A DNA stretch of 64,000 bases from Thermanaeromonas toyohensis ToBE (GTDB lineage: Bacteria > Bacillota > DSM-521 > Neomoorellales > Neomoorellaceae): positions 1,941,587-2,005,586 of the forward strand of contig NZ_LT838272.1 of NCBI RefSeq assembly GCF_900176005.1, given 5' to 3'. Within the stretch, counting starts at the first letter, position 1, and each line of letters opens with the position of its first letter. The notes beneath the pieces are model-generated. The model was not told the origin of the DNA and ran no database searches. It saw only the letters and a program-made list of their open reading frames with translations. A program made the translations under genes and the position numbers. Below, piece after piece: positions 17,330 through 28,172 of the stretch.

Positions 17330-20300
17330 TTATGGGCAACGTACAGCGATTCCTCCCTCAAAGAAGTAAAGGTATTTATCTTTGACCTTCTGGCCATAAA
17401 TTGCTTCCACTGCTAACGCATAGAACTCAAGCTGCTTTTTATATTTGGTTACTGCTATTTCAATGGGAGCACCTTCTAGCCTTTCTGCCTTATAATCGAT
17501 AAGAAGCCACCCCTCGTCTTCATAAGCCAGGCAGTCTATTATCCCTTGAAGCACAACTTTTTCTTTAAAACCTTCTTCCCCCAGTTCTGGGTAAAGCTTA
17601 TTAGCTGGCAACCCCAAGGTAAAGGGGACCTCGCGCTCAATTATTTTGGCGGCCAAGACGCGCTTACCCAGCTGGCTTTGGAAGAATTTAGCTATACTTT
17701 CTAAGGAGACAGAGGCAGCCTGCTCAGGGGTTAGGATTTCACGTTCTACCATGGCTTGTATCTGTTTAGATAATCCTAAAGGGGTAAGGTCACCCCGCAA
17801 ATCCAGGTGCTGCATTACAAGGTGGAAGGCGCTACCTACTTCTAAAGGAGAAAGGTCTTTGCTTTGAGAGATAAATCGAGGCTTACGTTTTACAAAAGGA
17901 CGCGGAAAGGGTTCTTCAGGCAATTTTTTTAGGTCGCTCACTGTCACCTTAGAAGGTAGGCTACAGGCTTTATAGTAGGGATATACCCAACTTAACGCCC
18001 CGGCAACCTCCTCCTTACAGGATGAAGACGTAGGGATAGGCGTAAGGTTCTGTAAGGAGGTAAGGAGAATGGAGTTGGAATTAGAATATGTTTCTTGTTC
18101 TAGAGATCTGGTAAGATCCTGGGGACACCATATCGATATTTGCCAGGAAGAAGGATCTTTCGCCAAGGGAGAAGAGGCTAAACTTATTCCTCCTGCTTCT
18201 TTCCTTAAAGGTTCCCCGTCTCGGTGGCGGGCCACGGCAGGTACTATCCAGTCAAGATAGTTCTTAGCTTCGAGAAGCATGGTGCCGGGGAACCGGATAT
18301 CACTAAAAGTAGCCCAGCGGCACCAGGTACGGATCTTTCCTTCCCACCCGCGTACAGAACCCACCAGGATAAGCTTTTCTTTGGCGCGGGTAAGGGCTAC
18401 ATAAAGTATCCGGAGCTCTTCGGCCAGGGCTTCTCTATGTAGCCGGTTGCGCGTAGCTAAATACATTAAAGTAGGATAAACTAGGCGTTTTTCCGGTTCA
18501 ACGATCTCGATACCTACTCCTAAGTCCTTATGGATAAGGATATTTCGATACAAGTCTTTAAAATTAAATTGGCTCCCCAGTCCCGCTACTATAACCACCG
18601 GGAATTCCAAACCTTTACTTTTATGGATGCTCATTAGACGTACCACGTTTTCTTTTTCACTTAAAGGCTGAGCCTCAACCATATCTTCCCCTTTTTCTTG
18701 TAAACGCTCTACAAAGCGTAGAAACCCTCCAAGGCCTCGCCAGGAAGTTTTTTCATATTGCTCGGCCCTAATTATCAAGGCTTGAAGGTTGGCTTGCCGC
18801 TCTTCACCCCCGGGTAACGCACCTACGAAGTCGTAATAGCCCGTCTCGCGAAAGACCCTCCAGAGAAGGTCCGCAAGTCTTCCACGTCTAGCCAGGGTGC
18901 GCCAGTGTTCTAGTTTATGCCAAAACTCGGTTAAGCGCCGGGCCAGTTCATCCTGTCCAGAATGTATCATGGTAAGTACTGCGCTGACAAAGTCGCCATT
19001 TGGCTTTAAGAGCCGGATACGGGCTAGATCCTTAGCATTTAAGCCCACTATAGGGGAGCGCAGGACAGAAGCTAAAGGGATATCTTGAAGGGGGTTATCT
19101 ATTAGTTTTAGGAGGGAAAGTATGGTGGCTACCTCTGGGGTAGAAAAATACCCTTCCCCTGTGTCAGTATGAACTGGAATGCCCGCCAGCATTAGTTCCT
19201 CAAGAAAAATATTGCTTTTCCCTTGGGGGGAGCGCAAAAGAAGGGCTATATCCCGGTAACTTAAAGGCCGGAAGGTGCAAGTTTTTTCGTCCCACACCCA
19301 AGAATCTTTTATAAGCTCCTTTATGCGCTGCGCAATAAGTCTGGCCTCACCTTGGAGATGGTCGATTTCTTCTTCCGCTTCTTGAGAACTTTCGCCTTTT
19401 ATAAGGTGTAACTCTACTGGTCCAGCCAGGCAGCCTCGGCTTTGGGGGTAGCTTGCCCCAGGCCTTAATTCGGCTGAAGCGTCATACTCGATCTCTCCTA
19501 AGGGTTGTGTCATAATCTGGCGGAAAAGAAAGTTAATAGCGTGAAGGATCTCTGGCCTGCTCCGGAAGTTGGTGGTTAGGTTTACCTTATGGTTAGGAGA
19601 ACCAGGATCAGTAGAGTAGGTCAAAAGCTTCTCCCCGAATAGGGCCGGTTCTGCCCACCGGAAGCGATAGATGCTTTGCTTAATATCACCTATGAGTACA
19701 AGATTTCCGTGGCCGCTACCCTGGCGGGAAACTAACTGTAAGATGATCTCTTGTAAAGGATTAATATCTTGATATTCGTCTACCAATACTTCCACGAAGT
19801 TTTCCTTAAGCTCCCAAGCCAGGGTAGAAGGTATGAGGTTTTTGGGGGTAGATGAAGGAGCTAAGAGAAGATTTAAGGTATAATGTTCCAGGTCTTGGAA
19901 ATCAACCAGACCTTGAGTTTCCTTGGCTTCTTGATAAGCTTTTCCAAAGGTTCGTACTAAGTGTACTAGTGTTTCTACCAAGGGCTTAAGCTGGTGGAGA
20001 GCTCTTAAGGTAAAGGACGTATTATGATTAAAGTAGCTTTTCTGCCAGCGCTTAAATTTTTCTCGGTATTCCTGGCGGAGCCAAAGGATCGTTTCTTTGC
20101 TTTCTTTAGAGCCCTTTTTAGGAGAATGCCTTAGCTGGGGAAAGCAGATTTTTTGGCCTGTAAGGCAAAACTCCTCCCAGGAACATTGGCTTGCGCGGAG
20201 CAACCTGTTTAACTCGTTTAAATCTTGTTCTAAGGTTTCTATGTAGGAACTTAAGCCTGGGGAGGTACATGCGAGATTCAAGGCTTCTTCGGCCATCCTG

Positions 20301-20995
20301 ATTAGATCCTTTATCTCCTGGGCAAGGGTTTCTTTTAAGGAACGCACCCAGGGGAGTTCATCAAGCTTTTGGGTTTGCTCGTTTACAGTGAAACTGGACA
20401 AGAGTTCCTCCAGCCAATGATCTGGCCAGGGATGGGTACGGGAGAAGATATACAGCCTAAGGATTAAGTCTTGGAGGAGGGAATCGTCCTTTTCCCCTCC
20501 AAAGTCATCTACTAGCTCTGCGAAGATATCAGCTCCTTCTCCTACTTGTGCATACTCTTTTTCCAGCACCCGTTCTAATATCTCCTGCCGGAACAAGGAA
20601 GCTTCTGCCTCCCCCATTACCCGGAAGGAAGGGGGTAACGGGAGAAGATAAAAATACTGGCGTAGAAGATCAAGACAAAAAGAGTGAAGGGTGGTGATGT
20701 TAGCCTTTTCTAATAAAAATAGCTGGCGGCGCAAGTGCCTAGAGGAAGGATTTTGAGTTAAAGCTTGGCTTAGGGCCTGAGCGAGCCGCTCACGCATTTC
20801 CGATGCGGCCGCCTGGGTAAAGGTGACTACTAGAAGCCGGTCAATATCTACTTTCTCTCCAGGGTTTAACAGGCGATTAATTATTCGTTGTATCAGTACA
20901 GAGGTTTTTCCAGTTCCTGCTGCAGCGGATATGAGAAGATTACAGCCCTTTATATGGATCGCTTCTAGTTGTTCTTTAGTCCAGCGGCTGTTCAT
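17330..20995 (-). CDS. addA: AddA, helicase-nuclease subunit A
   Basis: 1221-residue UvrD-type helicase and nuclease that processes double-strand breaks with AddB. Walker A SAAAGTGKTSVLI (about 23-35), Walker B LVDEYQDINPLQ (about 408), MSIHKSKGLEFPVV (motif V region, about 795) and YVALTRAKEKL (motif VI) are visible. The C-terminal RecB-type nuclease has the catalytic WLLIDYKAERLE. Full length for Firmicute AddA. Six nt downstream of addB. Confidence 0.96.
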   Translation of the reverse strand: MNSRWTKEQLEAIHIKGCNLLISAAAGTGKTSVLIQRIINRLLNPGEKVDIDRLLVVTFTQAAASEMRERLAQALSQALTQNPSSRHLRRQLFLLEKANITTLHSFCLDLLRQYFYLLPLPPSFRVMGEAEASLFRQEILERVLEKEYAQVGEGADIFAELVDDFGGEKDDSLLQDLILRLYIFSRTHPWPDHWLEELLSSFTVNEQTQKLDELPWVRSLKETLAQEIKDLIRMAEEALNLACTSPGLSSYIETLEQDLNELNRLLRASQCSWEEFCLTGQKICFPQLRHSPKKGSKESKETILWLRQEYREKFKRWQKSYFNHNTSFTLRALHQLKPLVETLVHLVRTFGKAYQEAKETQGLVDFQDLEHYTLNLLLAPSSTPKNLIPSTLAWELKENFVEVLVDEYQDINPLQEIILQLVSRQGSGHGNLVLIGDIKQSIYRFRWAEPALFGEKLLTYSTDPGSPNHKVNLTTNFRSRPEILHAINFLFRQIMTQPLGEIEYDASAELRPGASYPQSRGCLAGPVELHLIKGESSQEAEEEIDHLQGEARLIAQRIKELIKDSWVWDEKTCTFRPLSYRDIALLLRSPQGKSNIFLEELMLAGIPVHTDTGEGYFSTPEVATILSLLKLIDNPLQDIPLASVLRSPIVGLNAKDLARIRLLKPNGDFVSAVLTMIHSGQDELARRLTEFWHKLEHWRTLARRGRLADLLWRVFRETGYYDFVGALPGGEERQANLQALIIRAEQYEKTSWRGLGGFLRFVERLQEKGEDMVEAQPLSEKENVVRLMSIHKSKGLEFPVVIVAGLGSQFNFKDLYRNILIHKDLGVGIEIVEPEKRLVYPTLMYLATRNRLHREALAEELRILYVALTRAKEKLILVGSVRGWEGKIRTWCRWATFSDIRFPGTMLLEAKNYLDWIVPAVARHRDGEPLRKEAGGISLASSPLAKDPSSWQISIWCPQDLTRSLEQETYSNSNSILLTSLQNLTPIPTSSSCKEEVAGALSWVYPYYKACSLPSKVTVSDLKKLPEEPFPRPFVKRKPRFISQSKDLSPLEVGSAFHLVMQHLDLRGDLTPLGLSKQIQAMVEREILTPEQAASVSLESIAKFFQSQLGKRVLAAKIIEREVPFTLGLPANKLYPELGEEGFKEKVVLQGIIDCLAYEDEGWLLIDYKAERLEGAPIEIAVTKYKKQLEFYALAVEAIYGQKVKDKYLYFFEGGIAVRCP

Positions 20996-21001
20996 ACAAT
21001 C

Positions 21002-24000
21002 TCACCTTTTTAAGGCCTTATCACTTTCAAGGTGATAAGAGATGGCCTCCCAGAGTTCTGGAATCTTTAGCTCGGGTAAAAAGCGATACCTATTCCCTGG
21101 TAACAAAGGGTCAAAGCCACAAACGGGCTGATAAGGGCAGTACTTACATGGTATATAGCTTCCCTTGCGGTAAGGGGAGAGCTCTATATTACCTTCTAAA
21201 ATTTCTTGGGCAATCTCCCCTAAAAGTTTCCGTAAGTATTGGCGCAGCAAGGTAAATTGTTCTAAAGAAAGGACCGGGGAACGGGAATTGAAAGAGCCAT
21301 CTTTATTAAAGGCAACAGGCAAAAAAGGGGAAGGACCTGGAAGATGGTGATCCATAAGTTTTAGGGCCTTAAGGTCTGCCACTAGTAACCCTTTCATTTT
21401 AAACTTTTTTATAAGCTCTTCTTCTAATTCTGCCACCACTTCTTCCTTCCCTTCCCATGTTGTTGGTGGTTCATCGAGTTTAATGAGGGGATTAATTACT
21501 GGGAAATATAAAACCGCTGCCGGTAGGCAAGGACCGCCCAGCAAGAGATGGCCATAGGTTAATACTACCTCCAGATAGGTCAGAAGCTGGAGTTCTAGCC
21601 CCCAGTAAAAATCGACTAGCTTAAAATTAACAGGTCTGGACTTATAATCTATAATCCGTATCCAGAAATTATCTCCTTCCTGGACTGCATCTAGGCGGTC
21701 TATGCGCCCGTAGATTTCTAAAAGCTCTCCCTGGGGTAAGACCAGTCGAAGACCGGGTAAGGTCTCTCCAGAACCGAAGGTTACTTCACTACCGACTGTG
21801 CGGAAGGAAGTCCACTTGGCCTGCTCCACCAAGACCGCTGCGGTCCTTTGGATTATCCCTATAAGTTTATGGGTTAAATAGCGGTAGCGCGCGGTGCTAA
21901 AGAATATTTCGTTTTGAAACTTAGGTAGCAGTTTTTCTACTACATCCTGGCAGAGCTTTTGGCAGGAGGCAAGCTCCAAATCTTTCCAGTCTTTGTGTTG
22001 CTTCCTTAGGGCAACGGCTAATTCTTTAAGGGCGGTGTGAAAAAATTCCCCTAGATCTGGAGGTAGAAGTTGGTAGCGCTGGCGTTCTTTAAGCTTTAAG
22101 CCATACTTTAAGAAATGGGAGAAAGGACATTTTTTAAACTCCTCCAAACGGGATACAGTAGTCTTAAGGGGGTCCCCATATAAGGCATAGGCTATATCCT
22201 TTGGTAAAGGGGGTTCCTGGTTAGAATAAAAGAGTCCCCTAATGATCTTGGCCAGGATTTCCTTATATAGGGGATGCGATCTTGCCCAGTTGTATACCTC
22301 TAGCCATACAGGTTCTAGGTCAGCACCTGATTTAAGTTTGCTTAAGTTTATAGCAAGTTGAGATAATAACGGCCTGGGATGGGTAATAGGCTCGGGGATA
22401 GAGGGAATCTCTTTTAACTGCGGCAGTAAAGCCTTTAAGCGGGCAATTATAGGTGAAGGTCTTAAAGCGTTGCCTTCTTCATCAGCCAGGGCGTAACTTA
22501 TCCCTAAAAACTCACGTGAACGGGTAAGGGCAAGATAAACTAAGTGTTGCTCCTCCAGTAAACGCCTGCGGCTACTAGGCCCCACTTCCCATCCTTTCTC
22601 CAAAAGGTATTCCCTTTCCTCATCCTTTAGAAAGCCTAAGGCTAAAGGCCTGGCAGGGAAAATACCTTCGTTCACTCCCAGAAGGAAGGCAGCCCGCACT
22701 TCAGGCAGCCGCGAGCGGTCAAGGGATATTACCAATACTTGGTCTAGCCCTTGGGGTATAAGGCCCAGGAGCTCTCCTTCCAGAGCAGCCATTATAATTT
22801 GCTGGTATTCTTGGAGGTCTATCCTTTCCTCTCCCAAAATGTCCACTAATTGCTCAAGGATTTCTATTATCGTTTCCCAGATCTGGGCATGTTCTTGAGC
22901 TTCTTCCCACTGGCCATTTTCCATAGCTTTAAGGCGCCATTCCTCAAGCTTTTCCGGTACCTTAAGCTTAAGGAGAAGTTCGTAGAGGGCTAAAGTAATC
23001 TCCTGCACGGATTGGGCTTGGCGTAACGCCCTATGGAAATCCCCTAGTAGAGCTACGACTTTGTTTTTTAAGAGATTGATCTCCAGGGTCTCCTTTTCGT
23101 TCTCCAAGGCCCAGCGTGGCTGATAGGTCCAGGGCTGGCTATCTAACCATCGGGAACCCTGTATGCCGCAAGCAAGTACATAATTTTCAAGGACATCTAC
23201 TTCTTCCCGGGAAAGGGGTAGAAGATCGGTCTTCAATAGCCGAAAGAGGGGCTCATAGGCCCAGTTTTGGCTTACAGTTTCCAAGGCGGTACATATCAGT
23301 TTTACGAGGGGATGATGGGTTATAGGGCGTTTAACATCTAGAAAAAAAGGAATTTCATAATCCCTTAACACGTTAACCAAGAGGCTCTGGTATAGTTCTA
23401 AGTTACGAACCATTATGGCTATATCCCGCCAGCGGTAGCCTTTCGTCCGGGAAAGATAAAGGATCTCCCGGGCTACCGTTTCTACTTCTGCTCGGCGATT
23501 CGAAGAACTAAAGATTTTTAAATTGACTACTTCTTGGGGCCAAGGGGAAGCAAAAGGAGTAAAAAAATTCTTTTCTACCCAGGCAAGAATAGGAACTTCC
23601 GCAAACCGCGGGGGTATTCCTTGATCTAAAACAGTCATCGGTTCTACAGGCACATTTAAGCGGACCGCTAGGTTTTGAAGCTTTTTAAAGGTTTCCTTGG
23701 GGGGATAGAAGGGATCTCCTTCCGACAAGGAAGCTTCCAAATCTTGAGCGTTCATACAAAGGGTTATATGTACCCGCCGGGCGGCTTTAAGTAATCCTTC
23801 TAATACTTTATATTCTTGGGGAGTAAAACTGCTAAAGCCATCTAGCCAAATTTCAGCTTCCTTAAGGCTGGGGGCTTTAAGGAGATTAGAGGCTAATATT
23901 TCCAAGTAATCTTCCGCAAAATGGGTATTCCCTTCTAAAGTTTTCTCCATATCTTCCCAAATAAGGGCAAGATCATGTAGTTTAACCGCCAGGAGTTCAT

Positions 24001-24460
24001 GAGTGCCTTTTAAATCAAGGGAGGCGGCTGCCTCCCGGAGTTTAGAGGGGCTAAGGCAGTAATATTTAAACTCTTTGAGGGTGGAAGCAAGTTCGTGTAT
24101 AAAGCCGGGCTGGTGCCAGGCTCCCAGGTGCAGGATCTTTAGATGCTTTGCCCGGCGTTTAAGCAGGCGGCGCAAGAGCATATGCTTAGCTAGGTCACTT
24201 AAGGAAGGCCGGGCCGCTCCCCCAACTTCTTGGCTTACCCGCCAGGCTAGGCGCTGAAAACTTAAAACTTGGCAGCGTATAGAGCCCTGCAAGCCTGGTA
24301 AGTTCACCAGGGCCTTTTCCATTTGAAAAGTGGCCTGTTCGGGAACGAGTAAGATTATGGCAGGCCCTTGGGGAGCGGCCAACAATTCCTTACGTATCTC
24401 TTGTAGGCAATACCGTGTTTTTCCACTACCTGCCCGGCCAAGAATAAAGTGTAAACTCAT
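21002..24460 (-). CDS. addB: AddB, helicase-nuclease subunit B
   Basis: 1152 residues. N-terminal Walker A LGRAGSGKTRYCL; degenerate helicase core; C-terminal nuclease with RIIDYKSRPVN. The Fe-S cluster cysteines are present: one in FKKCPFSHFLKYG and three in CKYCPYQPVCGFD near the end. Starts with an ATGA-type 4-nt overlap on the EF-G-like gene, then addA follows, so the three form one operon. Confidence 0.96.
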   Translation of the reverse strand: MSLHFILGRAGSGKTRYCLQEIRKELLAAPQGPAIILLVPEQATFQMEKALVNLPGLQGSIRCQVLSFQRLAWRVSQEVGGAARPSLSDLAKHMLLRRLLKRRAKHLKILHLGAWHQPGFIHELASTLKEFKYYCLSPSKLREAAASLDLKGTHELLAVKLHDLALIWEDMEKTLEGNTHFAEDYLEILASNLLKAPSLKEAEIWLDGFSSFTPQEYKVLEGLLKAARRVHITLCMNAQDLEASLSEGDPFYPPKETFKKLQNLAVRLNVPVEPMTVLDQGIPPRFAEVPILAWVEKNFFTPFASPWPQEVVNLKIFSSSNRRAEVETVAREILYLSRTKGYRWRDIAIMVRNLELYQSLLVNVLRDYEIPFFLDVKRPITHHPLVKLICTALETVSQNWAYEPLFRLLKTDLLPLSREEVDVLENYVLACGIQGSRWLDSQPWTYQPRWALENEKETLEINLLKNKVVALLGDFHRALRQAQSVQEITLALYELLLKLKVPEKLEEWRLKAMENGQWEEAQEHAQIWETIIEILEQLVDILGEERIDLQEYQQIIMAALEGELLGLIPQGLDQVLVISLDRSRLPEVRAAFLLGVNEGIFPARPLALGFLKDEEREYLLEKGWEVGPSSRRRLLEEQHLVYLALTRSREFLGISYALADEEGNALRPSPIIARLKALLPQLKEIPSIPEPITHPRPLLSQLAINLSKLKSGADLEPVWLEVYNWARSHPLYKEILAKIIRGLFYSNQEPPLPKDIAYALYGDPLKTTVSRLEEFKKCPFSHFLKYGLKLKERQRYQLLPPDLGEFFHTALKELAVALRKQHKDWKDLELASCQKLCQDVVEKLLPKFQNEIFFSTARYRYLTHKLIGIIQRTAAVLVEQAKWTSFRTVGSEVTFGSGETLPGLRLVLPQGELLEIYGRIDRLDAVQEGDNFWIRIIDYKSRPVNFKLVDFYWGLELQLLTYLEVVLTYGHLLLGGPCLPAAVLYFPVINPLIKLDEPPTTWEGKEEVVAELEEELIKKFKMKGLLVADLKALKLMDHHLPGPSPFLPVAFNKDGSFNSRSPVLSLEQFTLLRQYLRKLLGEIAQEILEGNIELSPYRKGSYIPCKYCPYQPVCGFDPLLPGNRYRFLPELKIPELWEAISYHLESDKALKR

Positions 24461-26499
24461 TCTTGCTTAGCTTGTCTAGCCTCCTGGATGATTTTTTCGG
24501 CCAGGTTAGCCGGTACTTCCTCGTACTGAGCGAATTCCATGCGGAAGTGGCCGCGGCCTTGGGTTAAGGATTTAAGATCGATAGCGTAACGGTACATTTC
24601 AGCTAAGGGCACCTGGGCCCGGATTATCTGGTTTTTGCCTTCAGCTTCCATACCCAAGATCCGGCCTCTTCTCCCGTTGAGATCGCCTATGATATCGCCC
24701 ATAAACTGTTCGGGGACGGTGATCTCTACATTCATGATGGGTTCCAGGAGCACAGGCTTAGCCTGTTCCATGGCCTTCCGGAAGGCCATGCCCGCGGCGA
24801 TTTTGAAGGCCAACTCGGAGGAATCCACCGTATGGTAGGATCCATCGGCCAGGTTCACTTTAATATTGGTTACCGGATACCCCGCCAAGATACCCTCCTG
24901 CATGGCCTCACGGATACCCTTTTCAACTGCTGGAATGTATTGCCTGGGGACCGCTCCACCGAAGATGGTTTCTGTAAACTCGAATTCCTTATCCGGGAGG
25001 GGAGACATATCGATAAACACATGCCCATACTGGCCGCGCCCGCCGGTCTGTTTTTTGTACTTGCCCTCGACCCTGGTGACCGAAGCCCGTATGGTTTCCC
25101 GGTAGGGTACCTTCGGGGTGGACATCTCTACCTCTACCCCGAACTTAGAATGGAGGCGTTCCAGGGTAATATCCAGGTGCAGTTCCCCCATACCGGTCAA
25201 AATGGTCTCCCGGGTTTCGGTATTCTTACTAAGGCGTAGAGTAGGATCTTCTTCTAATAGGCGGGCCAGGGCGTTGCTGAGTTTATCTTCATCGCCCTTG
25301 CTTTTAGGTCTTATGGCCACGGGCAAAGTGGGCTCAGGGAAGTTTATACCCGGTAATTGCTTAGGGTTAGTCTTGGTAGTCAGGGTGTCCCCGGTACCGG
25401 ATACGGTAAGCTTGGTTACCGCTCCTATATCCCCGGGTTTAAGCTCAGTTACTGGTATTTGAGTTTTTCCCTGGAGGGTAAACAGCCCACTTATTTTTTC
25501 TTCTGTTTCTTTATTGGCGTTATACACGGTTATATCAGGTCTTAAATTCCCGGAGTACACCTTAAAAAGACTGATCTTACCCACATAGGGATCGGCTAAA
25601 GTTTTAAAGATAAGCGTGGCCAAGGGTTCCTTTTCTAGTTCTACACCGGGCTTGCCTATCCTGTCTGCTGGTGAAGGTAGAAAGTCTACAAGATAATGGA
25701 GAAGCTCTTCCACGCCCATATTCTTTAAGGCTGAACCACAAAGGACAGGGATAACTTTGCTGGTAGCTACCGCTTGCTTTAAGCCTTGACGTATTTCTTC
25801 TGGCGCAAGTTTCCCCCCTTCTAAGTATTTCATAAGGAGTTCATCATCGCCTTCAGCAGCTGCTTCCACAAGAAGCTCCCGGAAGCTTTCGGCTTCTGCC
25901 CTATACTCTTCTGGTATGGGTATCTCCTTACGCTGGCCGTTCTGATAGGAATATGCTTTAAATTCCAGCAGGTCTATTATCCCGCTAAAGGTTTCGGCGG
26001 CTCCTATAGGAAGCTCTACGGGTACTATATTACCGCTTAAAAGCTTTTTCATGGACTCTAAAGCCCGCTGGAAGTTAGCGTTTTCACGGTCCATTTTATT
26101 AATAAAGGCTAAGCGAGGCAAGCTAAATTTGTCGGCTTGTTCCCATATGATCTCGGTTTGCACTTCTACTCCTGCTACAGCGCTTATGACCACAACTAAA
26201 CCATCAGCTACGCGTAGGGCAGCCACTACATCCCCAAAAAAGTCGGCATAGCCGGGCGTATCTAACAGATTTATCTTGTGACCTGCCCATTCGCAGAAGG
26301 CTAAGGAAGTATTGATACTTACCTTCCTCTTGATTTCTTCAGGATGGAAATCGGTTACTGTGTTGCCTTCCTCTACCCGGCCTAGGCGTTTTGTGGCTCC
26401 AGCCTGGAAAAGCATCGCTTCCGTCAGGCTGGTCTTTCCTGCCCCCCCGTGAGCTACGAGGGCTACGTTGCGAAGGCTTTCTGTAGGATAAACTTTCAT
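24457..26499 (-). CDS. EF-G-like translation factor (EF-G paralogue)
   Basis: 680-residue translational GTPase. G1 AHGGAGKTSL, G3 DTPGYADFFGD and G4 NKMDREN are intact; domains II-V follow (GRGQYGHVFI, GDIIGDLNGRRGRILGME). The sequence ends with an acidic/Lys tail. The family matches the EF-G-like proteins that coexist with canonical EF-G rather than the fusA of the str operon, because no ribosomal protein genes are nearby and the G1 loop reads GGAGKTS. Role: alternative elongation or recycling factor, not proven. First gene of an operon with addBA. Confidence 0.88.
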   Translation of the reverse strand: MKVYPTESLRNVALVAHGGAGKTSLTEAMLFQAGATKRLGRVEEGNTVTDFHPEEIKRKVSINTSLAFCEWAGHKINLLDTPGYADFFGDVVAALRVADGLVVVISAVAGVEVQTEIIWEQADKFSLPRLAFINKMDRENANFQRALESMKKLLSGNIVPVELPIGAAETFSGIIDLLEFKAYSYQNGQRKEIPIPEEYRAEAESFRELLVEAAAEGDDELLMKYLEGGKLAPEEIRQGLKQAVATSKVIPVLCGSALKNMGVEELLHYLVDFLPSPADRIGKPGVELEKEPLATLIFKTLADPYVGKISLFKVYSGNLRPDITVYNANKETEEKISGLFTLQGKTQIPVTELKPGDIGAVTKLTVSGTGDTLTTKTNPKQLPGINFPEPTLPVAIRPKSKGDEDKLSNALARLLEEDPTLRLSKNTETRETILTGMGELHLDITLERLHSKFGVEVEMSTPKVPYRETIRASVTRVEGKYKKQTGGRGQYGHVFIDMSPLPDKEFEFTETIFGGAVPRQYIPAVEKGIREAMQEGILAGYPVTNIKVNLADGSYHTVDSSELAFKIAAGMAFRKAMEQAKPVLLEPIMNVEITVPEQFMGDIIGDLNGRRGRILGMEAEGKNQIIRAQVPLAEMYRYAIDLKSLTQGRGHFRMEFAQYEEVPANLAEKIIQEARQAKQE

Positions 26500-26630
26500 T
26501 AAGTTAAGACCTCCCCGCAGTTCCTTTGAGAATAACCTTCTAAAGAATATAATTGGCTTTCATTTAAAAAAAATCCTTTTTCGCAAACAAGATTTTTTGC
26601 TGGGATAAACTTTAGGAGGTGAGCATAAGG

Positions 26631-28172
26631 ATGGGAAATAGAGGTGAAGGGCTAATGCTAGGGACGAGCCTTTGGCAGGGGGCGGCTATCCTCACCCTGG
26701 CCAATTTTTTAAATAAAATTTTAAGCTTTGTCTACCGTATTCTGATTATACGCCTTATCGGACCGGAAAGCATGGGGCTTTACGAGATGGTCTTTCCTTT
26801 TTATACTTTTGTTCTAGTCGTGGCTACTGCCGGCCTTCCAGTGGCCTTGGCTAAACTTGTTGCCGAGCGTGCAGCCCGGGGAGAATGGGGGCTAGTACGT
26901 AATATCTTTCATCTATCCTTGATTTTCCTCATAATAAGCGGTCTAGTCTTCACCGTTATCCTCTACTTCGGAGCTCCCTTCTTAGGCCGTCTCTTTGCTG
27001 ATAGCCGCGTATACCCTGCCTTTATGGTTATGCTGGTAGCTTTGCCTCTGGTGTGTACTTGTTCCGCCTTCCGGGGGTATTTTCAAGGATTAAAACTAAT
27101 GGGCCCCTTGGCCCTGGCCCAGGTGGTAGAGCAGGTAATCAGGGTAACCAGCGGTTTAAGTTTGGCCCTTTATTTTTTACCAAGGGGTATAGAATGGGCT
27201 GCGGCAGGCCTAGCTTGGGGTATGGTTTTGGGCGAAGGGGTAGGGTTAATAATAAGCCTTTTGATTTTCCGCCAGGCTAGCCCTTACTATCTAGCGGGAG
27301 AGGCACACCCTCTTTTTTTAAAGGATTTTTTAACCCTTGCCCGCTTGGCCATTCCGGCCACCTTAGCCCGGGCTGCTACTGGCTTTACTCTTACCTTGGA
27401 AGCCCTTTTAATACCTCATAGGCTTCAGGCTTGGGGGGCCAGCCTACGGGAAGCCACAGCTTTGTACGGCCAGTACTCGGGGATAGCCTTAACCCTGGTT
27501 TACCTCCCTATGACCATTACAGTAGCTGTGGCCATGGCCATGGTACCAGGTATGGCAGAGGCCCAAGCTTTAGAGAACTACAGCCTCCTCCAAAGGCGTT
27601 CCTTCCAAGCCCTGCGGATCACAGTCTTAAGCGGGCTACCCTTTGCTATTTCCTTTCTTTTTCTGGCCACGGAAATATCTGACATAATATTTAGGACGCC
27701 GGAAGCCGGCGTCCCTCTTAAGGTTTTAGCCTGGGGCTGCCTTTTCTTATACTTGCAACAAACTACTAGCGGTATTTTACAGGGTTTAGGGGCCATGAAA
27801 ACTGCCCTTTATACCACCCTGGTGGATGGTGCTGTGGACCTACTGGTGATATACTTTTTAACCCCCTTATGGGGTATAAAGGGGGCAGCTTGGGGAGTGA
27901 ATTTAGGAGCTTTACTAAGTACTTCTTTAAATTTGAAGGCCATCAACCGCTTGATCAATCTACGTTTTAATCTTCTCGAGCTATTCGGACGACCCTGCCT
28001 GGCTGCCCTCATGATGGGCTTAAGCATTAAACTGTTACAAAAGATAACCTGGGGTATAGGATGGAGGGAACTAACCGGGCTACTCCTTATGGGAGGTATG
28101 ATCTATATGGTCACCCTCCTCTTGACTCGGGCCCTCCCCTCCCGCCTCCTGGTGTTTTGGAAAAGGATTTAG
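26631..28172 (+). CDS. SpoVB/MurJ-like polysaccharide flippase
   Basis: About 513-residue MOP-superfamily membrane protein with 12-14 hydrophobic helices (start ILTLANFLNKILSFVYRILI). SpoVB-like members act in spore cortex or lipid-linked precursor export. ATG 26631 is preferred to an upstream GTG at 26619, because AGGAGG occupies 26614-26619 and would have no spacing to the GTG. Its 3' end overlaps the convergent surE gene by 93 nt. Confidence 0.88.
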   Translation: MGNRGEGLMLGTSLWQGAAILTLANFLNKILSFVYRILIIRLIGPESMGLYEMVFPFYTFVLVVATAGLPVALAKLVAERAARGEWGLVRNIFHLSLIFLIISGLVFTVILYFGAPFLGRLFADSRVYPAFMVMLVALPLVCTCSAFRGYFQGLKLMGPLALAQVVEQVIRVTSGLSLALYFLPRGIEWAAAGLAWGMVLGEGVGLIISLLIFRQASPYYLAGEAHPLFLKDFLTLARLAIPATLARAATGFTLTLEALLIPHRLQAWGASLREATALYGQYSGIALTLVYLPMTITVAVAMAMVPGMAEAQALENYSLLQRRSFQALRITVLSGLPFAISFLFLATEISDIIFRTPEAGVPLKVLAWGCLFLYLQQTTSGILQGLGAMKTALYTTLVDGAVDLLVIYFLTPLWGIKGAAWGVNLGALLSTSLNLKAINRLINLRFNLLELFGRPCLAALMMGLSIKLLQKITWGIGWRELTGLLLMGGMIYMVTLLLTRALPSRLLVFWKRI

